The notes below the pieces were generated by a model. It made no database searches. It was given only the letters and a program-made list of their open reading frames with translations, and was not told the origin of the DNA. Below are positions 60,596 through 64,000 of a DNA stretch of 64,000 nt, one piece after another; the first letter of the stretch is position 1; the number at the start of each line of letters is the position of its first letter. Location of the stretch: the NCBI GenBank assembly GCA_016874755.1, contig VGTH01000006.1, positions 105,564-169,563 on the forward strand, written 5' to 3'. A program made the translations under genes and the position numbers. The DNA is from Deltaproteobacteria bacterium. GTDB lineage: Bacteria; Desulfobacterota; Binatia; UBA9968.

Positions 60596-61291
60596 TTAAG
60601 GCTCGCGCACCGCGCGCTGCTCGCTCACCTTCCAAGCGCCGTTAACCCGCTGCGACACGCGCAAGGTGTAGCGGCCAGGCGCCTGGTAGTCCTTGGTCTC
60701 TTTGCGCACGACCACCGGCTTGCCGTTTTCATAGACATATATGTCCGTGCCATAGCGCGTCGCGCCGTCGCGCCAGCTGGAGCGAATCTGCTTACGGGGA
60801 GCATCGAATTCCGGCGCGGTGATTTCATTCAGAGCGGCGCTTTCGAGGAAGCGTCCAGCGGTCGGATCGTACAACCAGTTGCGATAAGGAACATTGGGGC
60901 CGGCGGGTTGAAACGCGATGATGCGAATATCTTCGTAGCCATCGAAGTTCATATCGAGCGCCTCCAGCGGCGCAACACCCGGATTTAGCGGCGTGTTGGC
61001 ATCGAGCCCTTCGATGACTTGCACCGGCTCAGTTCGGTTAGCGCGGCGAATCTCAATCTTCTTGACCTGCAGCGTTGTGCCGTCACTGGACTTCTCGCCG
61101 ATCAAATTAAAGCGAAATTCCGGAAGCGTGGCATGGATGCGCGCACGGATCGCCGGCTCACCGGAGGCTTCGCCTTTGCTCACCGCTGGTAGCGGCGGAG
61201 CGGATTCCTGAACTGTAGTTTCATGGCCGCGGCAGCCGCCCAGCAATACAAACCAAACCAGCAACCGGACTGCGCGATCTCGCAACGCCAT
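60596..61291 (-). CDS. Lipoprotein with XAC2610-like / VCBS-type C-terminal domain
   Basis: The 231-residue protein has a lipoprotein signal, LVWFVLLGGC, with Cys20. The mature part has FRFNLIGEKSSDGTTLQVKK, then LDMNFDGYEDIRIIAFQPAG with a Ca-loop DxNxDG, and WLYDPTAGRFLESAALNEIT. This resembles XAC2610-type proteins and FG-GAP-like loops that bind calcium. It is exported and membrane-anchored. Function unknown. It runs tail to tail with the GH3 operon and is preceded by the GH19 gene on the same strand, with no gap (61292). Confidence 0.75.
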   Translation of the reverse strand: MALRDRAVRLLVWFVLLGGCRGHETTVQESAPPLPAVSKGEASGEPAIRARIHATLPEFRFNLIGEKSSDGTTLQVKKIEIRRANRTEPVQVIEGLDANTPLNPGVAPLEALDMNFDGYEDIRIIAFQPAGPNVPYRNWLYDPTAGRFLESAALNEITAPEFDAPRKQIRSSWRDGATRYGTDIYVYENGKPVVVRKETKDYQAPGRYTLRVSQRVNGAWKVSEQRAVREP

Positions 61292-62083
61292 CTACTTGAT
61301 ACCGAGGACAGCCTTGGCTCTAAAAAGATACTCGACTCGATCATCTAAACCGTTGTAGCCACCGTTGATCGTCCTAGTGACGGCTTTCACATCGTCCTTG
61401 TCCGCCAGCGCATTGATGTTGTTTTTTTTCCAAAACCAGCAGGCGACATCAGTCGCAACCAATCGATCGGTGGAGACCAGTTGCGGGTTAGCGACGTAGT
61501 CGACGCCGGCGTGCTCGCTGTAGGATCTATAGTTAGCGCGCCCGGTCAACTGTATCAGGCCGCGCCCTTTGAAGCGTTTGCCGTCGCCAGGCTGCGTGTT
61601 GCCGAGATCGATCCGTCCTTCATAGGCGGAACCGTCGGCGATCTCTTCAGAATAGCGAAACGATGCGCTTTCATGGGCGATCTGCGCAATAAAATGGGCC
61701 ATTCTGCGACCCGTCCTGATAGCATATTTTTTCATCGCTTTGACCAGCGGCTCATAGTAAAGATCGAGCTTGGCTGGCAAGGCGCTCGGCATCACGACCG
61801 ACAGCTTTTCTTTCGACGGTCCCTTGGCCAGCCCCGCCAGCAACGCGGCGACGATGGCATCGCCCGGAGCGATCATGCCGTCCGAGCGAGCAGCGTTCAT
61901 GATCTTGATTTCAAAACTCTTGATGGCATTGATCGTGTTAGGTCCAATTTTCCCATCGGTGTCCAGCTTCGCGGGCTTGGGGTTGGGGAAACGTCCGATG
62001 TTCAGATTGAATAAGATCTGGAACAGCAAAACATCGGTGATATCGTTCCGTCCCCACTGGCCGACGCTTTTGACTATGCACAT
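61292..62083 (-). CDS. GH19-family chitinase/lysozyme-like protein with N-terminal peptidoglycan-binding region
   Basis: The ATG at 62083 has GGAGGAGG upstream, so I use it rather than 62122. The 263-residue protein has an N-terminal part like a peptidoglycan-binding domain (FPNPKPAKLDTDGKIGPNTI) and a GH19 catalytic domain with IAQIAHESASFRYSEE (first Glu at 138, second at 146/147), FKGRGLIQLTGRANYRSY and TINGGYNGLDDR. It would cut peptidoglycan or chitin. There is no signal peptide, as in phage endolysins and their relatives. Its downstream neighbour is the lipoprotein at 60596, in direct contact. Confidence 0.88.
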   Translation of the reverse strand: MCIVKSVGQWGRNDITDVLLFQILFNLNIGRFPNPKPAKLDTDGKIGPNTINAIKSFEIKIMNAARSDGMIAPGDAIVAALLAGLAKGPSKEKLSVVMPSALPAKLDLYYEPLVKAMKKYAIRTGRRMAHFIAQIAHESASFRYSEEIADGSAYEGRIDLGNTQPGDGKRFKGRGLIQLTGRANYRSYSEHAGVDYVANPQLVSTDRLVATDVACWFWKKNNINALADKDDVKAVTRTINGGYNGLDDRVEYLFRAKAVLGIK

Positions 62084-62231
62084 GAAGAAACCTCCTCCTT
62101 GCTGTGCTTTCACCATGTTCAAGAATCAGCCTTGATGCAAGAACGCAAAGAGGACTTGAGCGTTGGAAGTCCGCGAGCGGTATGCCGAAGGTGTCAGGCA
62201 GTACTAAGGATTCGTCGGAATCGGTCGCGCG

Positions 62232-62645
62232 TTAGGCCAACGACCGGACCCAGATCGAAAGCGGCACATACGCCGCCAGCAGGACCCATGGCAGCCAACG
62301 CAGCGCGATGCGATTTGCCGCCATCCGAGAATAGGCCAACCCCAGCGAGACAAACGCAACGCCTAAAACAACCAGCGCGAACCCACCCATCACCGCAGCG
62401 CGTCCGTTCAGTGGCTTTGGCCCAAAGAAATATCCTCCAAGCTCCGGCCCGCTGACCGCGTCCAAGTGACCGCTTACGATTGCTTTCGCACCAAGCCAAA
62501 GAAGCGGCAGCGCAAAAACCGCAACGATGACCAGCACCCCTGTGGTATGCGCCCAAGTTGGCAGTTTGTCGTCCTGCAATTTTAGCCAATTAGCCACTGA
62601 TTCGTCGCTCCGCTGATCGAGAGAAAACACCCGCAACAAACCCAA
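62232..62645 (-). CDS. Small membrane protein of unknown function
   Basis: The 137-residue frame starts with TTG at 62645 or GTG at 62630; no ATG is available before the first helix. It has three hydrophobic stretches: TTGVLVIVAVFALPLLWLGA, VMGGFALVVLGVAFVSLGLA and IALRWLPWVLLAAYVPLSIW. I do not recognise the family. It lies between the GH19 gene and a divergent HMA-like gene. Confidence 0.5.
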   Translation of the reverse strand: MGLLRVFSLDQRSDESVANWLKLQDDKLPTWAHTTGVLVIVAVFALPLLWLGAKAIVSGHLDAVSGPELGGYFFGPKPLNGRAAVMGGFALVVLGVAFVSLGLAYSRMAANRIALRWLPWVLLAAYVPLSIWVRSLA

Positions 62646-62773
62646 CCGTAGCTTTATCTAAGAGGCCCCGAGCATTCGATTGTTTCTTCAGAATTGGGCG
62701 GACTTCAGAACATAGCAGAGTCCCTTGCAATTGCGTACAGCCACAGGTTTTGTCACACTAACAAAACTTACCT

Positions 62774-62983
62774 ATGCGCACCAAAACCGCCATCATTTCG
62801 ATAGAAAATCTAACCAAAGAGGCGCTGCCAAAACTGGCGGCGGCGCTCAAGGCCGTACCCGGCGTCGGCACAGTGGACTTTAGCATCGAGCGCAGCGTCG
62901 CGGTGCTCGACTTCGACCCAAGTCAATCGCACATCGACGATTTCCTCCGCGCGGTGTTGCAAGCTGGATTCAAGGTTCTTTGA
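62774..62983 (+). CDS. HMA-fold (heavy-metal-associated-like) small protein without the CxxC
   Basis: The 69-residue protein reads TAIISIENLTKEALPKLAAA, LKAVPGVGTVDFSIERSVAV and LDFDPSQSHIDDFLRAVLQA, the beta-alpha-beta-beta-alpha-beta pattern of HMA metallochaperones. The metal-binding MxCxxC in the first loop is absent (ENLTKEA). So it probably no longer binds copper or mercury and may act as a protein-interaction module. It stands alone. Confidence 0.7.
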   Translation: MRTKTAIISIENLTKEALPKLAAALKAVPGVGTVDFSIERSVAVLDFDPSQSHIDDFLRAVLQAGFKVL

Positions 62984-63037
62984 GATTATGTAGATGAGGA
63001 ACATGCTTCGACGGGCTTAGCATGACCGGAATTTGTC

Positions 63038-63069
63038 TCCGTTCGTCCTGAGCTTGTCGAAGGACTCCG
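63038..63069. repeat. CCTTCGACAAGCTCAGGACGAACGG dispersed repeat, inverse copy
   Basis: CTCCGTTCGTCCTGAGCTTGTCGAAGGACTC is the exact inverse of the copy at 38101-38136 in its core. A degenerate further copy (CTTCGACGGGCTTAGCATGACCGGA) lies just upstream at about 63007-63031. Confidence 0.7.
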
Positions 63070-63096
63070 ACGTAACTTTCAGGCACGGAGGCAGCC

Positions 63097-63786
63097 ATGG
63101 ACGAAGCAGTAAGAAGTTTCCTGCCGCGCTTTCGCTACGGCATGATCCAACCGCGCTCGCACGAGGGGCGCAACCGCGGCACCGGCTATCAGTTTTATCG
63201 TCTCGTGCCGCTCAATGTCATGGAATTCACCGCCGTGCTCGGCATCGAAAATTATACGCTTGCCGCAGTCGAAAAGGCACTCGGCAATTATTGGAATTGC
63301 GTTGACGCGTTAGTAAAAGAAAAAGTCCAACTAATTATTTTCGGCGGCGCGCCGGTTTCAGCGGCGCTCGGACGCCCACGCGTGCTGGACATGCTGCGGC
63401 AGACGCGCGAGAAAACCGGCATTCCCTGCGACGCGCCGTTGGAAGCGCTAATCGCTGCAATGAACCATTTGGGTTTGAAAAAACTCGCCGTCGGCAGCCG
63501 CTGGGCCGACGCGGTCAACGATGCACTCGTGCGCTACCTCGCCGACGGCGGCATCGAAGTAGGCGGCTGCACCAAAAGAAATCAATGGGGCGCGGAATCC
63601 GCCGCCATGTCGTTGGAAGAGGGATTGACGATGGCGTTAGAAGTCGGCCGGGAAGCCGCGCGCACGTTTCCACAGGCCGAAGCGAATGCGTGGAAATGTA
63701 ATGGGCGTTCCGGGTATCCATTGAAAGTCTTTGTCCACTGTCAGTCCAAGAAAGTTGCTGGGATTGAGATGTGGGCATGTTTTTAA
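63097..63786 (+). CDS. Asp/Glu-racemase-superfamily protein (maleate isomerase/arylmalonate decarboxylase-like), 3' end replaced
   Basis: The first 200 residues match this superfamily: LIIFGGAPVSAALGRPRVLD as the first loop, TGIPCDAPLEALIAAMNHLG with the catalytic Cys, and KKLAVGSRWADAVNDALVRY, ending EEGLTMALEVGREAARTFPQAEA. In the family a loop with the second Cys (GGGxW-type) would follow, but here the sequence changes to NAWKCNGRSGYPLKVFVHCQ and stops at 63786. The G+C and codon use also change after about 63690. So the C-terminal part is lost and the enzyme is probably inactive. Alternatively the window ends near an insertion. Confidence 0.65.
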   Translation: MDEAVRSFLPRFRYGMIQPRSHEGRNRGTGYQFYRLVPLNVMEFTAVLGIENYTLAAVEKALGNYWNCVDALVKEKVQLIIFGGAPVSAALGRPRVLDMLRQTREKTGIPCDAPLEALIAAMNHLGLKKLAVGSRWADAVNDALVRYLADGGIEVGGCTKRNQWGAESAAMSLEEGLTMALEVGREAARTFPQAEANAWKCNGRSGYPLKVFVHCQSKKVAGIEMWACF

Positions 63787-64000
63787 CAAGATGTCATCAT
63801 AGGTGCCCGCATCTAGTTCTCCAACATCTGCGTAGTCCTTGACAACAATGTTGTATTCGTTTGGTTCATCAGAACTGCCTCGCAAGAAAAATGCTGCATC
63901 CCCAGACCATGTTTGATTCAAAATAAGAAGTCTTACTTTTTCTGGACTAGCTTTAACTCCAACTTTGAATTCCATCCGTAGAGGAAAGACAAAAGTTTGC
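63690..64000 (-). CDS. Minus-strand frame of unknown function at the window edge
   Basis: A frame from ATG at 63975 down reads EFKVGVKASPEKVRLLILNQ, SDEPNEYNIVVKDYADVGEL and TYDDILLKTCPHLNPSNFLG. It has a lower G+C content than the rest of the window, so it may be horizontally acquired. I recognise no family. Its lower end (below about 63690) is only the antisense of the isomerase gene, so the true C-terminus is cut or lies elsewhere. The next 25 bases to the window end give no further gene. Confidence 0.4.

Overview
The window looks like a chromosomal segment of a GC-rich (roughly 55-60% by eye) uncultured Gram-negative soil or sediment bacterium. The gene types are Bug/TctC receptors, NMT1-type binding proteins, amidohydrolases of the 6-methylsalicylate-decarboxylase-like group, an aldehyde:ferredoxin oxidoreductase and many lipoprotein or Sec signals. 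They resemble metagenome-assembled Deltaproteobacteria-like lineages (Binatota, Tectomicrobia, Rokubacteria or similar). That placement is inference from gene content and I hold it loosely. No rRNA, tRNA, CRISPR array, intact transposase or phage module is visible.

Layout. 1-8 kb: the end of an RmlD-like reductase, a membrane protein, a DUF6282 hydrolase, an arginyltransferase-like protein, two solute-binding proteins, a VOC protein, an O6-alkylguanine methyltransferase, an EamA transporter, a four-helix-bundle (S23-type) gene inside inverted repeats, and a GST. 8-18.7 kb: alternating orphan Bug/NMT1 binding proteins and amidohydrolases, a secreted alpha/beta hydrolase, a frameshifted antitoxin, and a deiodinase-like gene whose active-site codon is TGA followed by a SECIS-like hairpin. 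18.9-32.6 kb: a decayed lipoprotein gene, class I fumarase, a molybdopterin oxidoreductase, more binding proteins, enoyl-CoA hydratase, acyl-CoA synthetase, an LVIVD-repeat protein, an amidohydrolase, a zinc alcohol dehydrogenase and a frameshifted SDR. 32.7-45.7 kb: a histidine kinase/HD-GYP pair, a Bug protein, YchF, aldehyde:ferredoxin oxidoreductase, a binding protein, gene fragments, a ThDP enzyme, an amidohydrolase and a DDN-type oxidoreductase. 45.8-48.3 kb: a gene graveyard (HNH with an in-frame TAG, YeiH remnant) with small secreted and TPR proteins. 48.3-51.7 kb: ABC exporter, LOG-family protein, PgeF. 51.8-60.6 kb: a plus-strand cluster of a three-part LplT-PlsC-Aas protein, an internally deleted PlsY, a di-iron-oxidase-like/enolase fusion, a GH3-type ligase and a small membrane protein. 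60.6-64 kb: lipoprotein, GH19 enzyme, small membrane and HMA-fold proteins, and an Asp/Glu-racemase-superfamily protein that loses its 3' end at a junction.

How the genes work together. The accessory metabolism reads as scavenging of organic acids and aromatic or CoA-linked compounds: ten intact periplasmic binding proteins without any permease, next to hydrolases, decarboxylase-like enzymes, CoA ligase, hydratase and ferredoxin- or molybdenum-dependent oxidoreductases. The two most unusual items are the probable selenocysteine-containing deiodinase-like protein (15520-16248) and the Aas/PlsY/HDO-enolase/GH3 cluster (52503-60569), which looks like an undescribed lipid or amide pathway. Several genes carry single-base lesions (near 16398, 18920, 19100, 32414, 46205, 46895), so either local pseudogenisation or assembly error must be kept in mind.
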